Source of the DNA: Lachnoanaerobaculum saburreum DSM 3986
GTDB taxonomy: Bacteria; Bacillota; Clostridia; Lachnospirales; Lachnospiraceae
Assembly (NCBI RefSeq): GCF_000185385.1
Contig: NZ_GL622296.1
Span: 346,470 to 410,469 of the forward strand
Reading direction: 5' to 3'
DNA length: 64,000 bases
The translations under genes and the position numbers were made by a program. Of this stretch, positions 33,735-41,427 are shown one piece after another. How positions within the stretch are numbered: position 1 is the first letter of the stretch; each line of letters opens with the position of its first letter. The notes beneath the pieces were generated by a model. That model did not search any database. It was given only the letters and a program-made list of their open reading frames with translations, and was not told the DNA's origin.

Positions 33735-34130
33735 ATGGCAAAGATTGGAAACTGGGGGCCTTATCTTAAATTTGAAACCAGTGATAAAAGAATCCTTACA
33801 TTTAACGGATTTAAAAGGGATTTCGGAGTCAGAACTACATTACATCAGATAATTGGTGGCAAACCCTTAGTTGAATTACTGGGGAGCGATCTTCAAACAA
33901 TAACATTCACAATAAAAGTTATTGCTACAAGGGGAATGTCACCTAAGAAGCTTGAAAAGAGACTCATAAACTATATGACATCAGGAGTGATAGCTCCACT
34001 TGTGATCGGAAGGCGGAATATATGTTCTAAAGCTATGATTACAGCAGTGTCGGAGAGTTTTGGAGTTGTACTTCAAAAAGGCGAGCTCTTAAGTGCGCAG
34101 TTTGATATTACAATGACGGAATACAGATAG
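33735..34130 (+). CDS. Tail protein U-like (gpU)
   Basis: 131 residues with GGAGGACAA ahead. TFNGFKRDFGVRTTLHQIIG, KPLVELLGSDLQTITFTIKV and GRRNICSKAMITAVSESFGV fit P2 gpU-type tail completion proteins, although here the gene sits between V and gp25 rather than near FII. Confidence 0.85.
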   Translation: MAKIGNWGPYLKFETSDKRILTFNGFKRDFGVRTTLHQIIGGKPLVELLGSDLQTITFTIKVIATRGMSPKKLEKRLINYMTSGVIAPLVIGRRNICSKAMITAVSESFGVVLQKGELLSAQFDITMTEYR

Positions 34131-34139
34131 GGAGATTAT

Positions 34140-34451
34140 ATGAATGAATTTCAGTTTGAATTTTTAGATGAGGTAGACAAATCTGAAATCAAAGATATTC
34201 TTAGAAATTTGAATAATATCTTCAGACTGTCTGAAGGTACTGTGCCACTGATTAGAAGCCTGGGACTGTCAATTGATAATGTTTCTAAAATTCCTGTGGA
34301 TCTTGAGAATGATATTGCAACAGATATTGTTGCAAAGGTTGAAATATTTGAGCCAAGGGTGTCTGTAAGCAGTGTGGATTTTAAGCATACCAATGATGGA
34401 GAAACAAAGATAAAAGTATACCTTGAGAGGGGTGATGGCATTGGAGAATAG
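34140..34451 (+). CDS. Baseplate wedge protein, gp25/gpW-like
   Basis: 103 residues after AGGGAGATT. Family position and pattern (RNLNNIFRLSEGTVPLIRSL; VAKVEIFEPRVSVSSVDF) match the gp25-like lysozyme-fold wedge proteins that initiate sheath assembly. Its end overlaps the J gene by 17 bases. Confidence 0.9.
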   Translation: MNEFQFEFLDEVDKSEIKDILRNLNNIFRLSEGTVPLIRSLGLSIDNVSKIPVDLENDIATDIVAKVEIFEPRVSVSSVDFKHTNDGETKIKVYLERGDGIGE

Positions 34452-35598
34452 TAACCTAAAGAGTATAAAAGACTATCCTGAAATATCTTTTATGAAGAAC
34501 TATACAATGGAGCAGCTTGCAGATGATATGATTGCCTGGTTTAAAGAAAAATATAAGGAAATCACAGGTGAAGATATTGTACTTGGTAAAGCAGATGATA
34601 GGCGAATAATATTGCTTACAGGCGCATACTTTATCTATCAGGGATATATGTATTTGGATGATGCCGGCAAGATGGGGCTTTTAAAATACAGCAGAGGTGA
34701 CTACCTGGAAAATCTTGGTGCACTAAAGCATATCTATAGGAAGCCTGCAACAGGTGCTACAACTACAATAAGATTTTCAATGACCACTCAAAGAGTATCT
34801 GCGATAGGAATTCCTAAAGGGACAAGGGTGACTGCCGGAGATAATATTTATTTTGCTACAGATGTGTATGCAGAAATAGCAGTAGGTAAGAAGTATGTAG
34901 ATGTTCAAGCGACTTGCACGATCACAGGAGCAGCAACTAATAATTATGATATTGGAGACCTTAATACAATAGTTGATATAGTGGCTTTTGTAGATAGTGC
35001 AAAGAATATAACTAAACCTGAGAACGGAGCCGACATAGAGTCTGATGAGTCACTAAGACAAAGGATATATATTGCTCCTGCGTCATACTCAACTGCAGGT
35101 TCTGTGGACTCATATGAATACTTTACAAGGCAATACAGTTCGGATATCAGCAATGTAAGAATTACAAGTCCTGAGCCCGGAGTCGTTCAGATACGATATC
35201 TTTTAAAGGACGGTGCAATACCTGAAGCTGAATCAATACATAAGCTAAAGGAATATCTGTCAGGAGAAAATATAAGGCCGTTGACAGATAAAGTTGAAGT
35301 GCTTGCACCTACAAGAAAAAAATATAATATTAACCTGACTTATTATATCAATAAAAGTGATCAATCAATGGCAAATACAATACAGGCGAAAGTTACTCAG
35401 GCAATAACAGACTATATTGCATGGCAAAGAGCTGAGATTGGAAGAGATATCAATCCTGATATTTTAAAGCAAAAAATTATTGATGCAGGAGCAAAGAGAG
35501 CAGACATAACATCCCCTGTTTTTATAGTGGTTGATGAAAATTCAGTGGCGGGCATTGATACACAGACAGTAACTTATGGAGGTCTTGAAAATGATTAA
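34435..35598 (+). CDS. Baseplate protein J (gpJ-like)
   Basis: 387 residues from ATG at 34435 behind GAGAGGGG. Motifs of the J/gp6 family: RRIILLTGAYFIYQGYMYLD, KYSRGDYLENLGALKHIYRK, GIPKGTRVTAG, ESDESLRQRIYIAPASYSTA and SVDSYEYFTRQYSSDISNVR. It forms the ring of wedges in the baseplate. Confidence 0.94.
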   Translation: MALENSNLKSIKDYPEISFMKNYTMEQLADDMIAWFKEKYKEITGEDIVLGKADDRRIILLTGAYFIYQGYMYLDDAGKMGLLKYSRGDYLENLGALKHIYRKPATGATTTIRFSMTTQRVSAIGIPKGTRVTAGDNIYFATDVYAEIAVGKKYVDVQATCTITGAATNNYDIGDLNTIVDIVAFVDSAKNITKPENGADIESDESLRQRIYIAPASYSTAGSVDSYEYFTRQYSSDISNVRITSPEPGVVQIRYLLKDGAIPEAESIHKLKEYLSGENIRPLTDKVEVLAPTRKKYNINLTYYINKSDQSMANTIQAKVTQAITDYIAWQRAEIGRDINPDILKQKIIDAGAKRADITSPVFIVVDENSVAGIDTQTVTYGGLEND

Positions 35599-36241
35599 GT
35601 ATGAAGATGCTGAACTTATTTCCGTTTTACCTTCGGTGCTTTCGTCTGAGCCAAGTAATGTAGCTATCAGCTATGCATACAAGATGGCAATGGAGAAAAT
35701 TATAAGGTTTTCTATTCAGACATTGCTATACGCTGATATTGACCACATGGAAGATGATATATTGGATTTAATGGCTCTTGAGTTTAGAACACAATATTAT
35801 GATGAGAACTTGCCAATCAATATAAAGAGACAGCTTGTAAAAAATGCACTGGTATGGTATCAGAAAGCAGGAACTCCAAGTGCCGTCAAAGAACTGATAA
35901 ACACAGTTTTTGGAGATGGTGATGTTGTAGAATGGTTTGATTTCCCGGATCCACCTTATACACCGGGAACTTTTGAGATTCAGACAGCGGCAAGGGTGAC
36001 TGAGGAGCTTATGCTCTACTTTGCAAATCTCATTCAAAAAGTTAAAAATGCAAGGTCGCATATCAGAAGAATTACAATTTTGCGTAATGTAGGGATGAGA
36101 GAAAAGGTGGGTGCAGGAATAGTAAGCAAGCCGGAAAGAAACATATATAATTATAATAGTCGTGATGAGCTTGTCAAAGGCGGGTCTTATATAGGTGTAA
36201 CAGCGATAAGCTTTCCGGAAATAGTAATTTATAACAGGTAG
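35591..36241 (+). CDS. Tail protein I (gpI-like)
   Basis: 216 residues from ATG at 35591, overlapping J by 8 bases with GGAGG ahead. LDLMALEFRTQYYDENLPIN, KRQLVKNALVWYQKAGTPSA and VEWFDFPDPPYTPGTFEIQT are conserved in P2 gpI-like baseplate proteins. It links baseplate and tail fibres. Confidence 0.93.
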   Translation: MIKYEDAELISVLPSVLSSEPSNVAISYAYKMAMEKIIRFSIQTLLYADIDHMEDDILDLMALEFRTQYYDENLPINIKRQLVKNALVWYQKAGTPSAVKELINTVFGDGDVVEWFDFPDPPYTPGTFEIQTAARVTEELMLYFANLIQKVKNARSHIRRITILRNVGMREKVGAGIVSKPERNIYNYNSRDELVKGGSYIGVTAISFPEIVIYNR

Positions 36242-36256
36242 GAGAGGTAAGAAAAT

Positions 36257-36823
36257 ATGGCTGGAGTATTTAAAGAGGCTGTTCTGACAAAAAAAGGCAT
36301 TGCCCTGCTTGCCAAAGCACAGGTAAATAAAGCAAAGATAGAGTTAACTAAAGCGGTATCGGGAGATGGAAGCTATAGTATATCTGATGATTTAACCCAA
36401 AGAACTGCTCTAAAGGCACAAAGACAGGAATTTAAGTTTGTAGCATTAAAGAGACAAAATGATACTAATGTCTTTATAAAATTCCTTATTACAAATAAGC
36501 AGGAAAGTGGAAATTTGCAAAATGGATACTATATCAAAGAAGTGGGTATATATGCAAAAGACCCGGATGAAGGTGAAATTCTATATGCAATTGCTATTGC
36601 AAATGATAATCAGTGGGACTATTTACCGGCTTATAACGACCTGCTACCATCTACAATTGCAATAAATTTCTTAATCGAAGTTTCAAATGCTGATAAGGTT
36701 GTAATTAGGATGGATGCACCACTACAGGTCAATACAGTTATTCTGACAGATGATATAACAGGTAAAAAGTATAGGCTTGGAGTCAGCAATGGTGCTTTCT
36801 ACTATGAGGAGGTGGAAGAATAA
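36257..36823 (+). CDS. Tail fibre N-terminal/collar protein
   Basis: 188 residues after GGAGAGGTAAG. LTKKGIALLAKAQVNKAKIE, YYIKEVGIYAKDPDEGEILY and STIAINFLIEVSNADKV are typical of phage tail-collar fibre proteins attached to gpI. Much shorter than P2 gpH; the receptor-binding part may be the next gene product. Confidence 0.87.
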   Translation: MAGVFKEAVLTKKGIALLAKAQVNKAKIELTKAVSGDGSYSISDDLTQRTALKAQRQEFKFVALKRQNDTNVFIKFLITNKQESGNLQNGYYIKEVGIYAKDPDEGEILYAIAIANDNQWDYLPAYNDLLPSTIAINFLIEVSNADKVVIRMDAPLQVNTVILTDDITGKKYRLGVSNGAFYYEEVEE

Positions 36824-38145
36824 TGGCAAAGGTATTTTTGGCAGACAAAGAAACGCAGGATAAAATTTATAACATTGTCAGGGATGACCAGGTGTATGGA
36901 TTCGTTGAACACATGAGGGAATCTAATCCTGCAAAAAAGATTGAGTATATTGGAGCAAACAAGGACTTTACTCCAATTACACAGGATTTGGATCAAAGCA
37001 AAGTAAATTATGGTTCATGGGAAAAATTTCCCGTGATTGCCGGCAATAAACCTTGGATGGTACTTGAAGCCGGTATTGGTGATTACAGGTTGAATGAGGA
37101 TGACTACACAAAGAGGCTGGATGGATCTGCTTCAGATGTAAGTAATGCAAGGTATCCGGGTGGTGCATACTCGTGGCTTCCAAGAGTATATACAAGACAG
37201 GAAGTCTATGGTGATGATAGATATGTGTGGTTCAGTTTTGAAAAAAGAGAAGGTTTTGAGGCTATCGGATTTAGAGAGTGGAACGGCAGTAAATTTGAAG
37301 AGGTAGAAGGAGTTTGGCTGCCAATGTTTTATGGCTCGAAGTTAGCTGATAGTGTTATGAGCATTTTTAAGTCGAAAACCGGTACAGGAGATACTAACAG
37401 TGTATTTCTAACGAGTATAGCAGGGGCTGAGGTGTTTGCAGGAAATAAGACACAAATACAACATTTAGTTGGAGCTGTATCATTATGGAAAGGTGATGAG
37501 CTGCTTCGTGGCTATAGACTTTTGCAAGGTGCAATACTGAATGTGATTACCGATTTACTTATTTTATTTGCAAAGACTACAGATTTAAAAAGTGTGTTTG
37601 GTAAAGGAAGACAAAATATTAGAGTTGGAAGTGAGCAATTAAAAAATGACATTGTGTCGGGTGGGCAGTTTATGGGAACTTCAGATGGAAATTCCTTGAA
37701 TAAAATATTTCACTCTATTGTACTTGGCTCATACCAGCTGGCACAGGTGGATGCGACAATGCATATTAATAATACAAATGATAAATCTTTTCTTTGCGTC
37801 CAAAAAGAAGAGACAATAAACACTTCCAATTTTTCTGATCCTGCAAATTATGTTCAAGTAGCATATTATAAAAGTAACTTGCTTGATGGAACTTGGAGAA
37901 GCGTTGACACAAGTCGTGTAAAGGCAGATTATGGAGCTGTACCTGCTACACTGTATAGTGATGCAGGTATAGGTGATGTTAAGCTTAGAGCAAGAAGCAG
38001 CCATACATGTGTTAGACTCTCACCGGGAGAGAATGCAAGCTTTAGAACATATGATTTTGCGTCTGTGCAAATCGGAAGTACGGATATAGGTAATGGAGTT
38101 GGAGCATCTACTATGCTTATGCCACCTGTTGGATTAACTCCGTAG
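36823..38145 (+). CDS. Tail fibre/receptor-binding protein candidate
   Basis: 440 residues; TAATG overlap with the previous gene. The N-terminal 30 residues (LADKETQDKIYNIVRDDQVY) look like a fibre attachment segment; the rest (YSWLPRVYTRQEVYGDDRYV; GTSDGNSLNKIFHSIVLGSY) is unlike families I know. Position last before the lysis genes suggests a host-recognition protein, which in such phages is usually the most variable part. Confidence 0.75.
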   Translation: MAKVFLADKETQDKIYNIVRDDQVYGFVEHMRESNPAKKIEYIGANKDFTPITQDLDQSKVNYGSWEKFPVIAGNKPWMVLEAGIGDYRLNEDDYTKRLDGSASDVSNARYPGGAYSWLPRVYTRQEVYGDDRYVWFSFEKREGFEAIGFREWNGSKFEEVEGVWLPMFYGSKLADSVMSIFKSKTGTGDTNSVFLTSIAGAEVFAGNKTQIQHLVGAVSLWKGDELLRGYRLLQGAILNVITDLLILFAKTTDLKSVFGKGRQNIRVGSEQLKNDIVSGGQFMGTSDGNSLNKIFHSIVLGSYQLAQVDATMHINNTNDKSFLCVQKEETINTSNFSDPANYVQVAYYKSNLLDGTWRSVDTSRVKADYGAVPATLYSDAGIGDVKLRARSSHTCVRLSPGENASFRTYDFASVQIGSTDIGNGVGASTMLMPPVGLTP

Positions 38146-38176
38146 GGTAAAAAGAATAGAATATTAAGTAGTTTTT

Positions 38177-38203
38177 AGAGAGCCATAATGTGCTCTCTTT
38201 TTT
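38177..38203 (+). terminator. Terminator after the tail operon
   Basis: AGAGAGC (38177-38183) and GCTCTCT (38192-38198) pair over an 8-base loop, followed by T6. Separates tail genes from lysis genes, although read-through may feed both. Confidence 0.85.
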
Positions 38204-38223
38204 ATACAGAAAGAAGGTAAATA

Positions 38224-39186
38224 ATGTTGAATGCGTTTTTAGCAGGCAAAAAGCTTATGGGTGGAGATTACTCGCAGTTCACTCTGGCAGGTAAAGCTTT
38301 ACTAAGTAGACAAGGAAGAATTAGTAGAGAACCACATATTGGGGATAAGGTATACTTTTATAGTCAGAGCCTTGGCAGAGTGGCACATGTAGGGATTGTT
38401 GTATCTGTGGAAAAGATTGGAGACAGATACAATATTGAAACAGTGGAAGGCAATACAAGTTCCGTAAGTTTTGATAGAAATGGTGGATGTGTAGCAAGAA
38501 AAAAATATTCTTTCGCTTTAGCAGAGGTGGGAGGAACTAATAGAATCAATTGTTTTTGTAGTCCATTGTTTGGGGACAACACCTGTACAGCTGAAGAACT
38601 TGTAAAAGTAGCTTGCGAAGAAATAGGCTATGAGGAAAAGGCAAGCAATGCAGGTCTTGACGGTAAACATACCAATGTGGGTAGAAATAACTATACCAAG
38701 TATGGAGAATGGTATAAGGAAAATTGTGATGGCAACCATCCGGCATACTGGTGTGAGCAATTCACAAGCTGGTGTGCTTATAAGGCTTGTGAGATGCATA
38801 AAAAGAATTCCTTTACAGGATGGGTGCAGTTTGACGGCAAGTGGATATATGAGCTTAACGGTGTGGTGTTAAAAGGTCAATGGATAAAATCCGGTGATAG
38901 ATGGTATGTGACAGATGAAGCTGGTTATATGATCACAGGCTGGTTTAAACAGGAAAATGATGAATGGTATTATCTTAATCCACGGGACGGAGCCATGCTT
39001 AGTGGAAAATGGATAAATGTTGATGGTACTGACTACTATCTCACAAGCAGTGGTGTAATGGCGAAAAGTGGATATATAAAGGATTCTGATAAGGAGCTTT
39101 ACTACTGGGTAGATAATAAAGGTAAGTATCAGAAAGAATATGATACAGTGGCACCGGAATTTGATGAGTATGAGCTTATAGAATAG
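38224..39186 (+). CDS. Endolysin: CHAP-like domain in reversed halves plus choline-binding repeats
   Basis: 320 residues, ATG at 38224 after AGAAGGTAAAT. Usual endolysins of this type order a Cys half (helical, WCxxFxxW) before a His half (GDxxxF...HVGIV...EGNTS). Here the His half comes first (GDKVYFYSQ; AHVGIVVSVEKI with His55; IETVEGNTSS, residues 38-80) and the Cys half second (EELVKVACEEIGYEEKASN; AYWCEQFTSWCAY with Cys177). Choline-binding-type repeats follow from about 199 (GWFKQENDEWYYLN; GKWINVDGTDYYL). Either a circular permutation or a recombined tandem. Binds cell-wall phosphocholine and cuts peptidoglycan. Confidence 0.88.
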   Translation: MLNAFLAGKKLMGGDYSQFTLAGKALLSRQGRISREPHIGDKVYFYSQSLGRVAHVGIVVSVEKIGDRYNIETVEGNTSSVSFDRNGGCVARKKYSFALAEVGGTNRINCFCSPLFGDNTCTAEELVKVACEEIGYEEKASNAGLDGKHTNVGRNNYTKYGEWYKENCDGNHPAYWCEQFTSWCAYKACEMHKKNSFTGWVQFDGKWIYELNGVVLKGQWIKSGDRWYVTDEAGYMITGWFKQENDEWYYLNPRDGAMLSGKWINVDGTDYYLTSSGVMAKSGYIKDSDKELYYWVDNKGKYQKEYDTVAPEFDEYELIE

Positions 39187-39196
39187 GAGGATTCAT

Positions 39197-39625
39197 ATGA
39201 AAGCAAATGTTTTATATTCAATTGTTGGAGTGATAGGGGGATTTATAGCAACTATGTTTGGCGGATGGAGCGATGCGCTTATTACACTTATAATTTTTAT
39301 GTCGGTAGACTATGTGACAGGGATTATAGTTGCCGGAATTTTTAAAAAGAGTAAGAAATCTGAAAGTGGAGCACTGGAATCACGTGCGGGATTCAAGGGG
39401 CTGTGCCGAAAGGGTGTTGCACTACTTATAGTTTTAGTTGCTGTAAGGCTTGATGTGGTGATGAAAACCACATATATTAAGGATGCAGTTATCATTGCTT
39501 TTATAGCAAATGAAGGAATAAGTATCATTGAAAATGCAGGATTAATGGGCATTCCGGTTCCTGGTATAATTGCTAGAGCGATAGATGTTCTTAAGAAGAA
39601 TTCAGATGAAAAAATGGCAGGTTAG
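39197..39625 (+). CDS. Holin (phi-LC3/Cph1-like toxin-secretion family)
   Basis: 142 residues behind ATAGGAGG. Three hydrophobic helices (YSIVGVIGGFIATMFGGWSD; LITLIIFMSVDYVTGIIVAG; CRKGVALLIVLVAVRLDVVM) and the pattern ALESRAGFKGLCRKG and IANEGISIIENAGLMGIPVP are those of Firmicutes phage holins. It forms membrane holes that release the endolysin. Last gene of the prophage. Confidence 0.93.
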   Translation: MKANVLYSIVGVIGGFIATMFGGWSDALITLIIFMSVDYVTGIIVAGIFKKSKKSESGALESRAGFKGLCRKGVALLIVLVAVRLDVVMKTTYIKDAVIIAFIANEGISIIENAGLMGIPVPGIIARAIDVLKKNSDEKMAG

Positions 39626-39647
39626 CGTGTTGCATTTCGTGTTGCAT
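39626..39647. repeat. Tandem 10-bp repeat at prophage right end (att-region candidate)
   Basis: CGTGTTGCAT (39626-39635), two bases, CGTGTTGCAT (39638-39647), starting right after the holin stop. Its place at the phage/host boundary suggests integrase arm sites or an attachment region. The left partner is outside the window. Confidence 0.4.
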
Positions 39648-39701
39648 AGTTGTGAAAAACAAGGTATCTTAGAAGAAAAATAAATCTTTTAAGAGACAAA
39701 A

Positions 39702-39736
39702 AAGAACGCTGGGAATGGCTATTTCCTAGCGTTCTT
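39702..39736. terminator. Bidirectional terminator between holin and tRNA-Leu
   Basis: AAGAACGCT (39702-39710) pairs with AGCGTTCTT (39728-39736), extended inside by GGGAA with TTTCC. On the minus strand a T6 run follows, so it best serves the leftward tRNA-Leu. Confidence 0.8.
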
Positions 39737-39771
39737 TGAAAAAATACGATTTTATCAAGTTTTGTAAAAAC

Positions 39772-39851
39772 TGCGGGTGACAGGAATCGAACCTGCACGG
39801 TCTCCCACAAGAACCTAAATCTTGCGTGTCTGCCAATTTCACCACACCCGC
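39772..39851 (-). tRNA. tRNA-Leu(TAG)
   Basis: Minus strand. Acceptor GCGGGTG pairs with CACCCGC; anticodon stem CAAGA and TCTTG enclose TTTAGGT, anticodon TAG. Short class II variable arm; T-arm GCAGG TTCGATT CCTGT; discriminator A at 39772; CCA not encoded. The 3' end faces the prophage, the orientation used by many tRNA-targeted integrases. Confidence 0.95.
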
Positions 39852-39862
39852 ACACATTTAGG

Positions 39863-39892
39863 AGTATACTCTGAGGGTGCAGGAAATGTCAA
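39863..39892 (-). promoter_or_regulatory. Promoter of tRNA-Leu
   Basis: Minus strand TTGACA (39892-39887), 18-base spacer, TATACT (39868-39863), 11 bases before the tRNA 5' end. Confidence 0.75.
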
Positions 39893-39944
39893 GTGAAATT
39901 TGAAGAGGCTACATTTTTTTAAGTGTATTGAAAAGTTTTTCAGT

Positions 39945-39973
39945 TTGAAAACTTTTTTGCTTTGGTTTATCAT
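39945..39973 (+). promoter_or_regulatory. Promoter of the uracil-DNA glycosylase gene
   Basis: TTGAAA (39945-39950), 17-base spacer, TATCAT (39968-39973), about 50 bases ahead of the ATG at 40025. Confidence 0.6.
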
Positions 39974-40024
39974 AGGTAAGAAAGTTTATAGATATTGTTC
40001 ACCAAAAAGAATGTGAGGAATTTT

Positions 40025-40624
40025 ATGTTTTCAGAAAATGTTCAAAAGATTTTTGATGAAATCATGGCAGATAAGGAGAACAGGGAGTTTACTGAGGCGG
40101 GAATAAAACCGCTGTTTTGCGCACCGCAAAATGCCAGGGTGATGATTGTAGGTCAGGCACCAGGAATCAAAGCACAGGAGGCAGGGAAGTATTGGTTTGA
40201 TAAGAGTGGAGACAGACTTAGAGAGTGGCTCGGTGTTGATAAGAAGACCTTCTATGAGTCGGATGTTTTTGCCGTCATTCCGATGGATTTTTATTATCCC
40301 GGAAAGGGAAAAAGCGGTGACCTGCCGCCAAGAAAAGATTTTGCCCCGAAATGGCATCCAAGATTGTTACAGGAAATGCCGAATATTGACCTTATTATTC
40401 TGATAGGTCAGTATGCACAGAAGTATTATCTTGGGGATAGAGAAAAAAGTAATCTGACTGAAACCGTAAAAGCATATAAGGAGTATTTACCAAGGCTGTT
40501 GCCGCTTGTGCATCCGTCACCAAGGAATCTGATCTGGCTTAAGAAGAATCCATGGTTTGAAAAAGAAGTTGTGCCGATGTTACAGGCAAAGATAAAAGGA
40601 TACCTGAATTCGATAAAACTTTAA
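40025..40624 (+). CDS. Uracil-DNA glycosylase superfamily protein
   Basis: 199 residues from ATG at 40025, chosen for the upstream GTGAGGAATTTT. The uracil-binding motif is VMIVGQAPGIKAQEAGKYWF, and the C-terminal motif LLPLVHPSPRNLIWL carries the His. The internal FAVIPMDFYYPGKGKSGDLP with PRKDFAPKWHPRLL fits the bacterial uracil-DNA glycosylase-like group that is usually monocistronic. Removes uracil from DNA; precise substrate specificity is not evident. Confidence 0.88.
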   Translation: MFSENVQKIFDEIMADKENREFTEAGIKPLFCAPQNARVMIVGQAPGIKAQEAGKYWFDKSGDRLREWLGVDKKTFYESDVFAVIPMDFYYPGKGKSGDLPPRKDFAPKWHPRLLQEMPNIDLIILIGQYAQKYYLGDREKSNLTETVKAYKEYLPRLLPLVHPSPRNLIWLKKNPWFEKEVVPMLQAKIKGYLNSIKL

Positions 40625-40783
40625 GTACACAGTAAGAGATTGGGTATGTCCCTTCTGAAATGCAAAATATGATAGAGATATAAATGAGAAAAAATGATTG
40701 ATGAGTTGAGAACCGGAAACGGAAATCTTCCGATAGTTTGTCAAAGAGTGGAGGAAACTGTAAACGGGCTGTAATGACCATCA
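40625..40783. other. Intergenic region with possible structured RNA
   Basis: 159 bases with no convincing gene. A short hairpin is possible at 40725-40737 (CGGAAATCTTCCG). The segment ending CTGTAAACGGGCTGTAATGACC looks structured, but I cannot match it to a known riboswitch. Confidence 0.25.
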
Positions 40784-40813
40784 GGGGCATTGAATATTCA
40801 ATGCCCCGTTTTT
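40784..40813 (+). terminator. Terminator with perfect 24-nt palindrome
   Basis: GGGGCATTGAAT and ATTCAATGCCCC (40784-40807) are directly abutting and followed by GTTTTT. Serves the rightward glycosylase mRNA and perhaps the leftward gene at 40823. Confidence 0.85.
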
Positions 40814-40822
40814 ATAGTTATA

Positions 40823-41170
40823 CTACTGTATTTTGGTCATCTTGCCACTTTCATCAACATAGTAATTATCAATCCACTTATCTTGAGCCAATGTACCGTT
40901 GTCATTTAGGTAATACCAGGAACCCGATGACTTGATCCAACCGGTTTTCATAATGCCGTTTTTATCCAGATAATAAATCTGATCATTGTAGCTTATAAAA
41001 CCTGTCGCAGGATTGCCTGAACCGTCAACAACTTTCCACTCACTGCCTGTTTTACTCCATTTGTAGGAGTTAGCGTCTGTAGTTTTTAGGGCAGCATAGC
41101 CGGGTACAGCAACAGTCATGGAAATAGTGGCAGTAAGTAATAGCATAGACATAAATTTTTTAATAAACAT
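40823..41170 (-). CDS. Short secreted choline-binding-repeat protein
   Basis: 115 residues; ATG at 41170-41168 behind GAGGTCAGTT. A signal peptide (MFIKKFMSMLLLTATISMTV, cleaved near AVPGYA) is followed by about four cell-wall binding repeats: SYKWSKTGSEWKVVDGSG, GFISYNDQIYYLDKNGIMKT, GWIKSSGSWYYLNDNGTLAQ and DKWIDNYYVDESGKMTK. No catalytic domain, so it is probably a surface-bound structural or adaptor protein held by phosphocholine. Confidence 0.88.
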   Translation of the reverse strand: MFIKKFMSMLLLTATISMTVAVPGYAALKTTDANSYKWSKTGSEWKVVDGSGNPATGFISYNDQIYYLDKNGIMKTGWIKSSGSWYYLNDNGTLAQDKWIDNYYVDESGKMTKIQ

Positions 41171-41338
41171 AACTGACCTCATTTTCCATCAAAATATTCA
41201 AACTAAACCTATAGCCTGTATCTACATTATAGCAAGTTATTTTTATTTGAAAAGAGAAAATATATAATGGTAAGAAACTGTAAGAAAAAAGAAAGAGATT
41301 GGAGTAAGATAAAAGAAGTATTATACTTGTCAATCTTA

Positions 41339-41347
41339 TGGTATAAT
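41339..41347 (+). promoter_or_regulatory. Extended -10 promoter of the sugar gene cluster
   Basis: TGGTATAAT (41339-41347) is an extended -10 element with no clear -35. It lies 80 bases before the TPP-enzyme start. The 257-base gap from 41171 holds no gene. Confidence 0.5.
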
Positions 41348-41427
41348 CAAAGCATTGATAATTTTTAAAATTTGGTCAGGTTTACTGACTTGATATAAAA
41401 ACTTATGTACTTATCATGGAGAAATTT

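Larger units (their letters stand above)
1..39700. mobile_element. Prophage (mosaic contractile-tailed phage), left end outside window
   Basis: About 65 tightly packed, overlapping genes run almost all rightward from a leftward repressor to a holin, in the usual temperate-phage order: immunity, replication, late regulator, terminase, head, contractile tail, lysis. The right limit lies between the holin stop (39625) and the tRNA-Leu gene (39772). No integrase is seen here; it is probably left of base 1. Tail sheath, tube, gpD, gpV, gpU, gpX, gpJ and gpI homologues make it a P2-like myovirus tail on a lambda/HK97/Mu-like head. The late tail and head frames are intact, so it may be functional. 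Confidence 0.95.

Noticed and set aside
41328..41347. TTGTCA and TATAAT as a paired promoter
   Set aside because: Only 9 bases separate them; the extended -10 TGGTATAAT alone is more credible.
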